Below are positions 43,140 to 53,360 of a DNA stretch of 64,000 nt, in pieces. The translations under genes were made by a program, and so were the position numbers. Under the pieces are notes generated by a model, which was not told where the DNA came from, did no database searches, and saw nothing but the letters and a program-made list of their open reading frames with translations. This stretch comes from Vibrio proteolyticus NBRC 13287 (GTDB lineage: Bacteria > Pseudomonadota > Gammaproteobacteria > Enterobacterales > Vibrionaceae), in NCBI RefSeq assembly GCF_000467125.1, contig NZ_BATJ01000021.1, forward strand, positions 40,636 through 104,635. Reading direction: 5' to 3'. Numbering within the stretch: the stretch's first letter is position 1; every line of letters begins with the position of its first letter.

Positions 43140-43222
43140 GTGTCACAAGGGTGAGATTTTGCGCGCTGTTGGTGAAACTTTGCTCGCTTAAGGCGGAAAG
43201 TGCCATCCAGGCCGGATCTTCC

Positions 43223-43251
43223 TAGACACCCGTCACAGAACTCTATACAAT
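43223..43251 (+). promoter_or_regulatory. rnpB promoter
   Basis: The -35 TAGACA (43223-43228) and -10 TACAAT (43246-43251) each match consensus at five of six positions, with a 17-bp spacer. They sit about 8 nt before the predicted 5' end of RNase P RNA. Confidence 0.75.
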
Positions 43252-43259
43252 CCGCCCTC

Positions 43260-43655
<396 letters not shown>

Positions 43656-43659
43656 CAGA

Positions 43660-43694
43660 CCCATCGTAACTTTTCGGTTATGATGGGTTTTTTG
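43660..43694 (+). terminator. rnpB terminator
   Basis: CCCATCGTAAC-TTTTC-GGTTATGATGGG (paired with one bulge or wobble) is followed by TTTTTT. Confidence 0.85.
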
Positions 43695-43841
43695 CTTTTT
43701 ACTGACGAAAATGTTTCTGAAGCCACTAAACTTAGCGCAATATCACGTGATGGCAGCGATAGCAGTGGCGATATAGTACTAAATCAGTACACTTAACCTT
43801 TACCTGTTTTCATGGTTCAGCCCAAGCTAGACGAGATAACG

Positions 43842-44792
43842 ATGACCGAATCTTTCCAACATATTTCCGTATTGCTCCACGAATCCATCGAGGGACTGGC
43901 GATCAAACCTGACGGCATTTACATCGACGGTACGTTCGGACGTGGTGGCCACAGTCGCACCATCTTGTCTCAGCTCGGGGAAAACGGTCGTTTGTACAGC
44001 ATTGACCGTGATCCTCAGGCGATCGCGGAAGCGAAAACCATCGATGATCCTCGTTTTACGATTGTGCACGGTCCGTTTTCTGGAATCGCGCACTACGCCA
44101 AACAACATGGCTTGGCGGGTAAAGTCGATGGTGTCCTGTTTGACCTGGGGGTATCGTCACCACAACTGGATGACGCCGAACGTGGCTTCAGTTTTATGAA
44201 AGACGGACCACTGGATATGCGTATGGATCCAACCTCTGGTATTCCGGTCTCGCAGTGGTTGATGGAAGCGGATTTGGATGACATTACCTGGGTGATCCGT
44301 GAATTTGGTGAAGACAAGCACGCGCGCCGCATTGCCAAGGCGATCGTGGCTTACCGTGAAAACGAAGAGAACGAGCCACTGAAACGCACCAGTCAGCTGG
44401 CCAAATTGATCTCGGATGCGGCGCCAAAGAGCTTCAAAGAGAAAAAACATCCGGCGACCCGAGCCTTTCAGGCATTTCGTATTTACATCAACAGTGAGCT
44501 GGAAGAGATTGATACCGCGCTGAAAGGGGCAGCGGAGATCCTGGCACCGCAAGGGCGTCTGTCGGTGATCAGCTTTCACTCTCTCGAAGACCGTATGGTT
44601 AAACGCTTCATTCGTAAAGAGAGCCAAGGCCCCCAAGTTCCACACGGTATTCCGATGACAGAAGCACAGATCCAGGCGTTGGGCAGTGCCAACATGAAAG
44701 CCATTGGTAAGGCGATCAAACCGTCCAAACAGGAAATTGAACTCAATCCTCGTTCACGCAGTTCCGTACTGCGCATAGCTGAAAAACTATAA
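43842..44792 (+). CDS. rsmH: 16S rRNA C1402 N4-methyltransferase
   Basis: RsmH (MraW) methylates N4 of C1402 in 16S rRNA. ATG 43842 (MTESFQHISVLLHESI) gives 316 residues and aligns with the E. coli start; the frame opens earlier at 43812 with non-family residues. Motifs are the SAM site DGTFGRGGHSRTIL and the C-terminal SFHSLEDRMVKRFIR. It is the first gene of the dcw cluster here, with no mraZ upstream. ftsL follows after 5 nt. Confidence 0.97.
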   Translation: MTESFQHISVLLHESIEGLAIKPDGIYIDGTFGRGGHSRTILSQLGENGRLYSIDRDPQAIAEAKTIDDPRFTIVHGPFSGIAHYAKQHGLAGKVDGVLFDLGVSSPQLDDAERGFSFMKDGPLDMRMDPTSGIPVSQWLMEADLDDITWVIREFGEDKHARRIAKAIVAYRENEENEPLKRTSQLAKLISDAAPKSFKEKKHPATRAFQAFRIYINSELEEIDTALKGAAEILAPQGRLSVISFHSLEDRMVKRFIRKESQGPQVPHGIPMTEAQIQALGSANMKAIGKAIKPSKQEIELNPRSRSSVLRIAEKL

Positions 44793-44797
44793 CACGC

Positions 44798-45115
44798 ATG
44801 AGTAAAGACACGCCTAACCTGGCCAAATTGATTGGAGCGGATCTGCTGACCGTGGGTCGCATCCCGATGTTACTGCTGATATTGATTTTCGCCAGCGCCA
44901 TGGGCGTTGTGTTTATGACCCACCACACCCGAGAGGCCATTTCAGAAAAAGACGTGGCGCAGGCTGAACGTGAACGACTTGATAACGAGTGGCGTAACCT
45001 GTTGCTAGAAGAAACCGCTCTGGCGGAGCACAGCCGGGTGCAGTCTGTGGCCAAAGACGAGCTGGATATGCAACGTCCGGATTCCGAGAAAGAAGTGATC
45101 GTGACGCTAAAATGA
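44798..45115 (+). CDS. ftsL: Cell division protein FtsL
   Basis: FtsL joins FtsB and FtsQ in the divisome complex that activates FtsWI. The 105-residue bitopic protein has a short cytoplasmic tail, one membrane helix (VGRIPMLLLILIFASAMGVV) and a periplasmic coiled coil (REAISEKDVAQAERERLDNE) ending in a short tail. E. coli FtsL is 121 residues. It overlaps ftsI by 4 nt (ATGA). Low sequence conservation is normal for this family; position supports the call. Confidence 0.95.
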   Translation: MSKDTPNLAKLIGADLLTVGRIPMLLLILIFASAMGVVFMTHHTREAISEKDVAQAERERLDNEWRNLLLEETALAEHSRVQSVAKDELDMQRPDSEKEVIVTLK

Positions 45116-46854
45116 CCAAGAAAAAAGCCAAACCGGCCAAGAAGCCGTCCAATACTCGTAAAGTCCTGGAAGATAAGCCGATTCTGATCCAGTGGCGTTT
45201 TTACCTGGTGTTGTTTTTTGTCTTTTTAGCCTTTGCGGTGCTGGTCGTACGCATTGCTTACATACAGGTCATTGAACCGGACAACCTGATCCGCGAAGGC
45301 GATTTGCGCTCGGTGCGAGCCAAGACTCTCCATTCCGCCCGTGGGATCATCTCTGATCGAAATGGAGAGCCGCTGGCGGTCAGTGTGCCGGTACAAGCGG
45401 TGTGGGCCGACCCGGTAACCATTTTTAAACAAGGCGGGCTGAAAGACATTGAACGCTGGTACGCGCTGGCGGACGTGCTCGGCCTGAAACGTCAGGATCT
45501 GATCGATCGGGTCAACGGGAATCAGACACGCCGCTTTATCTACCTGCAGCGTCAGGTCAGTCCGGCGATGGCCAAATACATCCGCGAACTTAAATTGCCG
45601 GGTATCGGACTGAAAGCCGAATCCCGGCGTTACTATCCGGCGGGAGAAGTCAGTGCACACTTAGTCGGTGTGACCGGCATTGATGGTCACGGTCTGGAAG
45701 GCGTGGAACGTAGCTACGACAAGTGGCTCACGGGTGAGGCGGGCAAACGCATCATCCGGAAAGATCGTTACGGCCGGGTGGTGGAGAACATCTCACTGGA
45801 AGAGCGTGAAGAAGGTAAACCGCTCAAGCTGACCATCGATCAGCGCATTCAGGCGATTGCGTACCGGGCGATCAAGCAGGCGGTAGCCGATTATCGTGCG
45901 ACGTCCGGCTCGGCGGTGATCCTGGACGTGAAAACGGGGGCGGTACTGGCGATGGTGAACGCACCGTCTTATAACCCCAATAATCGCGAAGATCGTCAGC
46001 CGTTTAAAATGCGTAACCGCATCATCACAGATGCGATGGAACCGGGCTCGACGGTTAAACCGTTTGTGGTTCTGGCCGCCTTGGAAAACGGGACTGCGAA
46101 CAAGGATACCGTGATCGATACCGGGTACGGCATTATGCGCATCGGTGGCAGCCGGGTTCGGGATACCTCGAAAGTCGGCAAAGCGGACTTGCGCACCATC
46201 TTGAAAAAGTCGAGCAACATCGGGGTGGCGAAGCTGGCGCTGGGGATGCCGCTGGAATCGTTGCTTGGCATGTACAGCTCCATTGGTTTTGGCGAAGTGT
46301 CCGGACTGAATCTGGTCGGAGAGACCACCGGTATTTTCCCCAACCGGCGACGTTGGTCACAATTTGAGATCGCTACACTGGCGTTTGGTTACGGTATTTC
46401 CATCACGCCGCTGCAACTGGCGCATGCGTATGCCACATTAGGTAATTATGGTAAGTACCAGCCGATCCATATTATTGAGAACAATGATCAGGATTTGTCA
46501 CGTCAGGTGATGGATCATGACAAAGCCAAGCTGGTGCTAAACATGCTCGAATCGGTGACTCAGCCGGGCGGTACGGCGACCAAAGCTGCCGTGCCGGGCT
46601 ATCGTGTGGCGGCCAAAACCGGCACCTCGCGCAAAGCTGCGGTGGGTGGTTACAGTGATGAATACGTGGCTCTGACCGCTGGCTTGGCGCCGGTCAGTAA
46701 TCCTCGGGTTGCCATGGTGGTCGTGGTGAACGAACCGCAAGGCGACCAGTTTTACGGTGGTTCGGTTGCAGGTCCGGTCTTTTCCGAAATCATGAAAGGC
46801 ACACTGCAAATTCTGAACGTGGCACCGGACGAGAATCGATTTAAAGAAAAATAA
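45112..46854 (+). CDS. ftsI: FtsI, septal peptidoglycan transpeptidase (PBP3)
   Basis: FtsI crosslinks septal peptidoglycan and works with FtsW. The 580-residue protein (E. coli 588) has one N-terminal membrane helix (FYLVLFFVFLAFAVLVVRIA), the pedestal domain and the transpeptidase domain. Its active-site motifs are complete: Ser313 in GSTVKPF, SSN at 367-369, and KTGT at 502-505. A basic Lys-rich N-terminus precedes the helix. It overlaps ftsL by 4 nt and precedes murE by 12 nt. Confidence 0.98.
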   Translation: MTKKKAKPAKKPSNTRKVLEDKPILIQWRFYLVLFFVFLAFAVLVVRIAYIQVIEPDNLIREGDLRSVRAKTLHSARGIISDRNGEPLAVSVPVQAVWADPVTIFKQGGLKDIERWYALADVLGLKRQDLIDRVNGNQTRRFIYLQRQVSPAMAKYIRELKLPGIGLKAESRRYYPAGEVSAHLVGVTGIDGHGLEGVERSYDKWLTGEAGKRIIRKDRYGRVVENISLEEREEGKPLKLTIDQRIQAIAYRAIKQAVADYRATSGSAVILDVKTGAVLAMVNAPSYNPNNREDRQPFKMRNRIITDAMEPGSTVKPFVVLAALENGTANKDTVIDTGYGIMRIGGSRVRDTSKVGKADLRTILKKSSNIGVAKLALGMPLESLLGMYSSIGFGEVSGLNLVGETTGIFPNRRRWSQFEIATLAFGYGISITPLQLAHAYATLGNYGKYQPIHIIENNDQDLSRQVMDHDKAKLVLNMLESVTQPGGTATKAAVPGYRVAAKTGTSRKAAVGGYSDEYVALTAGLAPVSNPRVAMVVVVNEPQGDQFYGGSVAGPVFSEIMKGTLQILNVAPDENRFKEK

Positions 46855-46866
46855 GAGAGAAGCAGG

Positions 46867-48354
46867 ATGACTTCCGCAATCACACTTTCGGGGCTATTGT
46901 CTCCCTGGATCCGTTTGGATGATCCACACCTTGCCGCGATGCCCGTTGCTCATTTGGAACTGGACAGTCGTAAAGTGGCCACTGGCGATGTGTTTGTCGC
47001 TGTGATCGGTCACAGTGTCGACGGACGTCGTTTTATCCCGGCCGCGATAGAACAGGGCGCGGCGGCGGTGATTGCGCAGGCGTGTGAGCGGTATCCTCAT
47101 GGTTATATTGACAGCCAGCACCGTGCTCCGGTGATTTACCTGGCGGATCTGAATCAACACCTGTCACATCTCGCCGGGCGTTTGTACACCAGCCAAGGCA
47201 ATGCCCTGATCGGGGTTACCGGTACCAACGGTAAAACCACCATTACCCAATTGATAGCACAGTGGCTGACATTACTGGGCAAGCGTGCCGCGGTGATGGG
47301 CACGACCGGGAACGGCTTCTTGGACGCTCTCAAACCGGCGGCCAACACCACTGGCAGCGCGATTGATATTCAACGCTCGTTAAGTGAACTCACCCGACAG
47401 GGCGCGGAATATACCGCGTTGGAGGTCTCTTCTCATGGTCTGGTGCAGCAGCGAGTCAAAGCGCTGAACTTTGCGGTCGGGGTGTTCTCTAACCTCAGTC
47501 GTGATCACCTTGATTACCATGGCAGCATGGAAGAGTATGCCCGGGCTAAATTCAGCCTGTTCACTGAACACTCCTGCCAGCACGCAGTGATCAACGTGGA
47601 TGATCCGGTCGGAGCCGATTGGGCCGACGCCTTGCCAAACGCTGTGCGCGTCTCGCTCAAAGCGCAGACGAGCGGCGACCACACCGTCTATGCCGAGCAG
47701 ATCGGGTATGCCGAAAGTGGTATCAAAATTCAATTCAACGGCTGTTTTGGCGCAGGCACTTTGCAGGCGCCGTTGATCGGTGAATTTAACGCGTCTAACC
47801 TGATGCTGGCATTCGTCAGTCTGATGTGTCTGGGTTTTGACATTCAGCAGTTAATCCTGACGGCGCCCCAACTGAAACCTGTCTTCGGGCGGATGGAACT
47901 CTTCCAAACCACTGACAAAGCTAAAGTAGTGGTCGACTATGCTCATACTCCGGACGCGCTAGAGAAGGCGCTTAACGCCCTGAGGGTGCACTGTCAGGGC
48001 AAGCTGTGGGGGATATTCGGCTGTGGCGGGGATCGCGACCGTGGCAAACGGCCGATGATGGCAGAAATTGCCGAACGTCTGGCGGATCACGTGATCCTGA
48101 CCGATGATAATCCGCGCAGTGAAGACCCGGCCGCCATCATGACGGATATGCTGGCAGGTATGCAGCGTCCTCAGAGCGCGATCGTTCAGCACAGTCGTTT
48201 CAAGGCGCTGCAACATGCCCTCACGCACGCAGCGGCTAACGACATCATCTTACTGGCCGGCAAAGGCCATGAGGATTATCAGATCATCGCCAATGACACC
48301 ATCCATTACTCAGATCGCGAATCTGCTCAGACACTGTTAGGACTGAAGGAATGA
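46867..48354 (+). CDS. murE: UDP-MurNAc-tripeptide synthetase (meso-DAP adding)
   Basis: MurE adds meso-diaminopimelate to UDP-MurNAc-L-Ala-D-Glu. The 495 residues (E. coli 495) show the ATP motif GVTGTNGKTTITQL, the Mur ligase central motif VSSHGLVQQRV, and the C-terminal DDNPRSEDP. The DNPR sequence marks specificity for meso-DAP over lysine. It overlaps murF by 4 nt. Confidence 0.98.
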   Translation: MTSAITLSGLLSPWIRLDDPHLAAMPVAHLELDSRKVATGDVFVAVIGHSVDGRRFIPAAIEQGAAAVIAQACERYPHGYIDSQHRAPVIYLADLNQHLSHLAGRLYTSQGNALIGVTGTNGKTTITQLIAQWLTLLGKRAAVMGTTGNGFLDALKPAANTTGSAIDIQRSLSELTRQGAEYTALEVSSHGLVQQRVKALNFAVGVFSNLSRDHLDYHGSMEEYARAKFSLFTEHSCQHAVINVDDPVGADWADALPNAVRVSLKAQTSGDHTVYAEQIGYAESGIKIQFNGCFGAGTLQAPLIGEFNASNLMLAFVSLMCLGFDIQQLILTAPQLKPVFGRMELFQTTDKAKVVVDYAHTPDALEKALNALRVHCQGKLWGIFGCGGDRDRGKRPMMAEIAERLADHVILTDDNPRSEDPAAIMTDMLAGMQRPQSAIVQHSRFKALQHALTHAAANDIILLAGKGHEDYQIIANDTIHYSDRESAQTLLGLKE

Positions 48355-49712
48355 TTACAGCCTCGTTAACTCAGCTTGCTGAAGTATTGAATGCCGAACT
48401 GATTGGCACCAACTGTGAGATCCACAGTGTTTCAACGGACACCCGACACATCGAGGCTGGTGCGCTGTTTGTCGCTCTGAGCGGTGAGCGTTTTGATGCC
48501 CACGATTTTGTTCCGCAGGCGATCGATGCTGGTGCCGCGGCACTGCTGGTCAGCCGCAAGCTGGACGTTGCTGCACCGCAACTTTGTGTTGAGGATACCC
48601 GTCAGGCGCTGGGTGCGCTCGCGGCCTGGGTGCATCAACAATGCCAGACACCGACGCTGGCGATCACCGGTAGCTGTGGCAAAACCACGGTTAAAGAAAT
48701 GGTGGCTGGTATTCTGGCGGCGCAGGGAGAAGTGCTGTTTACCGCCGGTAACTTTAATAACGACATTGGGGTGCCGCTGACGCTGCTGCGCTCGCGCCCG
48801 CAAGACAAGTTCGCCGTGATTGAGCTTGGCGCAAACCACGTGGGTGAAATTGCTTACACCACACAGCTGGTCAAACCCAGTGTTGCTCTGGTGAACAATG
48901 TGGCCGCAGCGCACCTGGAAGGGTTTGGTTCTCTTGATGGCGTCAAGCGCGCCAAAGGCGAAATTTATCAGGGATTGGCGGCCGGCCAAACGGCGATCGT
49001 CAACTTGGACAGCAACGGCGGCGCTTACTGGGACGAGGTCCTGTCAGACAAGGTGGTCAAAACCTTCTCGCTCAGCGATCCCCAGGCGGACTACTATGCC
49101 AGCGATATTCGCTTAAACGCCGCCGGAGAGGCGCAGTTTCGTCTGCATACACCGGGCACCCAATTCGATGTCAGTCTCGGCATCGTTGGTCAGCACAATG
49201 TTGCCAACGCATTAGCCGCGACAGCGCTGGCGTGTGAGTTCGGCGCGAGTGTTGAGCAGATACAGCAGGGGCTGAGTCAGTTGGCCAACGTTAAAGGACG
49301 GGTTGAAGTTGTCGCGCTGAGCGACAAACTGAAGCTGATTGACGACAGTTACAATGCCAGTGTGCCGGCGATGAAAGCCGCCGCGGATCTGCTCGGCAGT
49401 TTCGCCGCAGAGCGCTGGCTTATTTTAGGTAATATGGCGGAGTTGGGCGATGAAAGCCTTGCACTTCACCGCCAAGTCGGGGAACATGCTGCCCCATTCA
49501 ATTTTGAACATGTGTTGACGTACGGCCGTGACGCTAAAGTGATCAGTGAAGTCTGTAATGGCATTCATTTTGATTCACATGACAGCATGATCGCCTACAT
49601 CGAGCAGCAACTGGAACAACAGAGTGAGCAGGCTCATACCTTGTTGATCAAGGGCGCGAACAGCGCCGGTATGAGTCGTGTAGTGGCTGCTTTAAAGGAG
49701 AAATTTTCATGA
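48351..49712 (+). CDS. murF: UDP-MurNAc-tripeptide D-alanyl-D-alanine ligase
   Basis: MurF adds D-Ala-D-Ala to complete the UDP-MurNAc pentapeptide. The 453-residue protein (E. coli 452) carries the ATP motif TGSCGKTTVKEMVAGIL, VIELGANHVGEIAY and the C-terminal DDSYNASVPAMKAA. It overlaps murE and mraY by 4 nt each. The D-Ala-D-Ala ligase that makes its substrate is not encoded in this window. Confidence 0.98.
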   Translation: MITASLTQLAEVLNAELIGTNCEIHSVSTDTRHIEAGALFVALSGERFDAHDFVPQAIDAGAAALLVSRKLDVAAPQLCVEDTRQALGALAAWVHQQCQTPTLAITGSCGKTTVKEMVAGILAAQGEVLFTAGNFNNDIGVPLTLLRSRPQDKFAVIELGANHVGEIAYTTQLVKPSVALVNNVAAAHLEGFGSLDGVKRAKGEIYQGLAAGQTAIVNLDSNGGAYWDEVLSDKVVKTFSLSDPQADYYASDIRLNAAGEAQFRLHTPGTQFDVSLGIVGQHNVANALAATALACEFGASVEQIQQGLSQLANVKGRVEVVALSDKLKLIDDSYNASVPAMKAAADLLGSFAAERWLILGNMAELGDESLALHRQVGEHAAPFNFEHVLTYGRDAKVISEVCNGIHFDSHDSMIAYIEQQLEQQSEQAHTLLIKGANSAGMSRVVAALKEKFS

Positions 49713-50791
49713 TTATTTGGCTCGCGGAACTACTCCAGCCATACTTTTCATTCTTTCGATTGTTTGAATACCTGTCATTCAGAGCGATCGTCAGCATTCT
49801 GACTGCCTTGGGCCTGTCTTTGTGGATGGGGCCGCGACTGATCAAACGCTTGCAATTGTTGCAAATTGGTCAGGTGGTGCGCAACGAAGGACCGGAATCG
49901 CATTTTAGTAAACGTGGCACCCCAACCATGGGCGGGATTATGATCCTCGCGGCGATCATCATTACGGTGTTGCTGTGGACCGATTTATCGAATCCGTATG
50001 TGTGGGCTGTGCTGGCCGTGCTGCTTGGTTACGGGGCGGTTGGTTTTGTCGATGACTACCGCAAAGTCGTGCGCAAAAACACTGATGGTCTGGTGGCGCG
50101 CTGGAAATATTTCTGGCAATCGGCGATTGCGCTGGTGGTGGCCTTTGCACTGTATGCGCATGGTAAAGACACTGCGGCAACTCAACTGGTGGTGCCATTT
50201 TTCAAAGACATCATGCCGCAACTTGGGCTGATGTACATTGTTCTGACCTACTTTGTGATTGTGGGCACCAGTAATGCGGTCAACCTGACCGATGGTTTGG
50301 ATGGTCTGGCGATCATGCCGACTGTACTGGTGTCGGCCGGTTTCGCAGCGATTGCCTGGGCAACCGGTAACGTTAATTTTGCCAACTACCTGCATATTCC
50401 GTATGTCCCTCAGGCGTCGGAGCTGGTGGTGGTGTGCACCGCAATCGTGGGAGCCGGACTGGGCTTCTTATGGTTCAACACGTATCCGGCACAAGTGTTC
50501 ATGGGCGATGTCGGCTCACTGGCATTGGGCGGCGCGCTGGGTACCATTGCAGTGCTGGTTCGTCAGGAGTTCGTTCTGGTGATCATGGGCGGGGTATTTG
50601 TGATGGAAACGCTGTCGGTGATCTTACAAGTCGGCTCGTACAAGCTGCGGGGTCAGCGTATTTTCCGTATGGCTCCGATTCACCATCATTATGAGCTGAA
50701 AGGCTGGCCGGAGCCGCGCGTGATTGTGCGTTTCTGGATCATTTCCATCGTGCTGGTGCTGATTGGCCTGGCGACGCTGAAAGTCCGTTAA
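49709..50791 (+). CDS. mraY: Phospho-MurNAc-pentapeptide transferase (lipid I synthase)
   Basis: MraY transfers phospho-MurNAc-pentapeptide to undecaprenyl phosphate, forming lipid I in the inner membrane. The 360-residue protein (E. coli 360) has about ten membrane helices. Catalytic motifs are VGFVDDYRKV (Mg2+ Asp pair), NLTDGLDGLA and the histidine cluster MAPIHHHYELKGW. It overlaps murF by 4 nt and precedes murD by 31 nt. Confidence 0.98.
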   Translation: MIIWLAELLQPYFSFFRLFEYLSFRAIVSILTALGLSLWMGPRLIKRLQLLQIGQVVRNEGPESHFSKRGTPTMGGIMILAAIIITVLLWTDLSNPYVWAVLAVLLGYGAVGFVDDYRKVVRKNTDGLVARWKYFWQSAIALVVAFALYAHGKDTAATQLVVPFFKDIMPQLGLMYIVLTYFVIVGTSNAVNLTDGLDGLAIMPTVLVSAGFAAIAWATGNVNFANYLHIPYVPQASELVVVCTAIVGAGLGFLWFNTYPAQVFMGDVGSLALGGALGTIAVLVRQEFVLVIMGGVFVMETLSVILQVGSYKLRGQRIFRMAPIHHHYELKGWPEPRVIVRFWIISIVLVLIGLATLKVR

Positions 50792-50822
50792 GTTATTGTT
50801 GAAGATAGATTACTGAGAATTT

Positions 50823-52142
50823 ATGGCTATGGAACGTTGGCAGGATATTGAGAAAGTCGTGGTGGTCGGTCTGGGTATAACTGGGCTGTCGGTTGTGAAG
50901 CACTTACTTTCTCTGCCTCATTCTTTGCAGATCAAGGTTATTGATACCCGAGATAACCCGCCCGGAAAAGAGGATCTGCCGACGAACATCCCGCTCCATC
51001 AAGGCAGCTGGAAAAGTGACTGGTTGCTGGAGGCGGATTTGATTGTTGCGAATCCGGGGATCGCACTCAAGACCCCTGATATCCAGCACGCGCGGGAGGC
51101 TGGGATTCCGGTTGTCGGTGACATTGAACTGTTTGCCTGGCAGGTGGACAAACCGGTGATTGCCATTACGGGGTCGAACGGTAAGAGTACCGTGACCGAC
51201 CTGACAGGGGTGATGGCCCGTGCTGCCGGGGTGAATATTGGCGTCGGTGGCAACATTGGCGTACCGGCACTCGATTTGCTCAACGAAGACGCGGATCTGT
51301 ACGTGCTGGAACTGTCCAGTTTTCAGTTGGAAACCACATCCAGCCTGAAACTGCAGGCGGCAGCATTCCTCAATTTGTCGGAAGATCACATGGATCGCTA
51401 CGAGGGTATGGACGATTACCGTCAGGCAAAACTGCGCATTTTCCGTCATGCTTGTCACTGCATCGTGAACAGACAAGACCCGGCGACCTATCCCGAGCAG
51501 GGTGCAATCACCGAATTTGGCCTGTGCGCCGCAGCGGACTTTGGTCTGCAGTTTGTCAACGGGGAAGAGTATCTAACGAGCCGAGGCACGCCGCTGCTGC
51601 CGTCCTCTGCGTTGACTCTGGTTGGACGCCATAACGTTGCCAACGCGTTGGTGGCGCTGGCGCTGTTGGATGCGACGCAGGTCGACATCGCGGCCACACT
51701 GGAAGCGCTGCAAGCATACAATGGCCTGACTCATCGTTGTCAGGTGGTGGCGGAGCAACATGGCGTCAAGTGGGTAAACGATTCCAAAGCGACCAATTTG
51801 GCCAGTACTCTGGCCGCGCTCTCCGGGCTGGAATGCCCGGGCAAACTCTACCTGCTGGTCGGCGGGGTAGGCAAAGGAGCGGATTTTTCAGCACTCGCGC
51901 CAGTGCTGGCAACCATGAATGTGCAGTTGTGCTGTTTTGGCGCCGATGGCGGAGCATTTATGCATTTGCATCCGTCGGCAAAACGCTTTGACTCAATGGG
52001 CGAAATCATGGCGGCGATTGCGCCGGAACTGACGTCTGGCGATATGGTGATGCTTTCGCCTGCCTGTGCCAGCTTTGATCAGTTCAAAAACTTTATGGCC
52101 CGTGGTGATGCCTTTACGCAGTTAGCCAGACAATACGCATAA
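50823..52142 (+). CDS. murD: UDP-MurNAc-alanine D-glutamate ligase
   Basis: MurD adds D-glutamate to UDP-MurNAc-L-Ala. The 439-residue protein (E. coli 438) shows the nucleotide-binding VVVGLGITGLS, the ATP motif TGSNGKSTVTDL, LSSFQLETT and the C-terminal NDSKATN. ATG 50823 has GAG at a good distance; the ATG at 50829 is an alternative. ftsW follows after 18 nt. Confidence 0.98.
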   Translation: MAMERWQDIEKVVVVGLGITGLSVVKHLLSLPHSLQIKVIDTRDNPPGKEDLPTNIPLHQGSWKSDWLLEADLIVANPGIALKTPDIQHAREAGIPVVGDIELFAWQVDKPVIAITGSNGKSTVTDLTGVMARAAGVNIGVGGNIGVPALDLLNEDADLYVLELSSFQLETTSSLKLQAAAFLNLSEDHMDRYEGMDDYRQAKLRIFRHACHCIVNRQDPATYPEQGAITEFGLCAAADFGLQFVNGEEYLTSRGTPLLPSSALTLVGRHNVANALVALALLDATQVDIAATLEALQAYNGLTHRCQVVAEQHGVKWVNDSKATNLASTLAALSGLECPGKLYLLVGGVGKGADFSALAPVLATMNVQLCCFGADGGAFMHLHPSAKRFDSMGEIMAAIAPELTSGDMVMLSPACASFDQFKNFMARGDAFTQLARQYA

Positions 52143-52160
52143 CCTCAGGTACCCGAGACG

Positions 52161-53360
52161 ATGTCGATTAAGCAAATACTGCACAGTATCCGCCGCTGGT
52201 TTTCTCATCCGGCTCCCGACGCGATGTTTGACCGTCAGTTGGTGTGGATTTCGCTCGGACTGATGCTGACCGGGCTGGTGATGGTGACGTCGGCGTCATT
52301 TCCGATCAGCTCACGTCTGACCGGACAACCTTTCCACTTTATGTTTCGCCATGCCCTGTTTCTGGCGCTGGCGTTGTCCGCTGCGACTGTCATTGTTCAG
52401 GTTCCGATAGAGCGCTGGATGCGTTACAGCTCAGTGTTTCTTGGGGTCTCATTCATCCTGCTGATTGTGGTGCTGCTGGCGGGTAAGTCAGTGAATGGCG
52501 CCTCACGCTGGATTCCGCTTGGCTTATTCAACTTACAGCCTGCCGAGGTTGCCAAACTGTCGCTGTTTATCTTTATGTCCAGTTATCTGGTGCGCAAACA
52601 GGACGAAGTCCGTGAAACCTTTTTTGGCGGCTTCCTGAAACCGATCATGGTATTCGGTGCTTTGGCGGTGCTGCTGCTGGGGCAGCCTGACTTGGGGACT
52701 GTGATCGTGATGCTGGTGACCTTGTTCGGCATGCTGTTTATCGCCGGGGCGAAACTCTCTCAGTTTATCGCACTGATGGTGGCCGGAATTCTCGCGGTGA
52801 TCGGCTTGATCGTTGCCGAGCCTTACCGGATGCGCCGAGTGACCTCGTTTCTTGACCCATGGGAAGACCCGTTCGGCAGCGGCTATCAGTTGACGCAGTC
52901 GCTAATGGCGTTTGGCCGCGGCGAATGGATGGGGCAAGGCCTCGGCAACTCCATTCAGAAGCTGGAATACCTGCCGGAAGCTCATACCGACTTTGTGTTC
53001 GCCGTGCTGGCTGAAGAGCTGGGCTTTATCGGCGTTATTCTGGTGCTGATGTTGATATTCGCTCTGGTGATCAAAGCGGTGCTGATCGGTAAAAAAGCGT
53101 TTGAACATGAACAGAATTTTGGCGGTTACCTTGCCTTTGGTATCGGCATTTGGTTTGCTTTTCAGACCATGGTTAACGTTGGCGCCGCAGCGGGCATTGT
53201 GCCAACCAAAGGTCTGACATTACCGCTGATCAGCTATGGTGGCTCGAGTCTGATCATTATGTCGGTGGCAGTGGCGATTCTGCTGCGTATCGATTTTGAA
53301 TGCCGCCTGCTGGATAAACACAAACTTGCAATAGAAACTGAGCCTGATGAAACAAAATAA
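52161..53360 (+). CDS. ftsW: FtsW, septal peptidoglycan glycosyltransferase (SEDS)
   Basis: FtsW polymerises septal glycan strands together with FtsI. The 399-residue protein (E. coli 414) has about ten membrane helices. SEDS features include GKSVNGASRWIPLG and the QPAEVAKLSLF helix. The catalytic-loop region reads PEAHTDFVFAVLAEELGFIG, and SYGGSSLI lies near the C-terminus. It overlaps murG by 14 nt. Confidence 0.97.
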   Translation: MSIKQILHSIRRWFSHPAPDAMFDRQLVWISLGLMLTGLVMVTSASFPISSRLTGQPFHFMFRHALFLALALSAATVIVQVPIERWMRYSSVFLGVSFILLIVVLLAGKSVNGASRWIPLGLFNLQPAEVAKLSLFIFMSSYLVRKQDEVRETFFGGFLKPIMVFGALAVLLLGQPDLGTVIVMLVTLFGMLFIAGAKLSQFIALMVAGILAVIGLIVAEPYRMRRVTSFLDPWEDPFGSGYQLTQSLMAFGRGEWMGQGLGNSIQKLEYLPEAHTDFVFAVLAEELGFIGVILVLMLIFALVIKAVLIGKKAFEHEQNFGGYLAFGIGIWFAFQTMVNVGAAAGIVPTKGLTLPLISYGGSSLIIMSVAVAILLRIDFECRLLDKHKLAIETEPDETK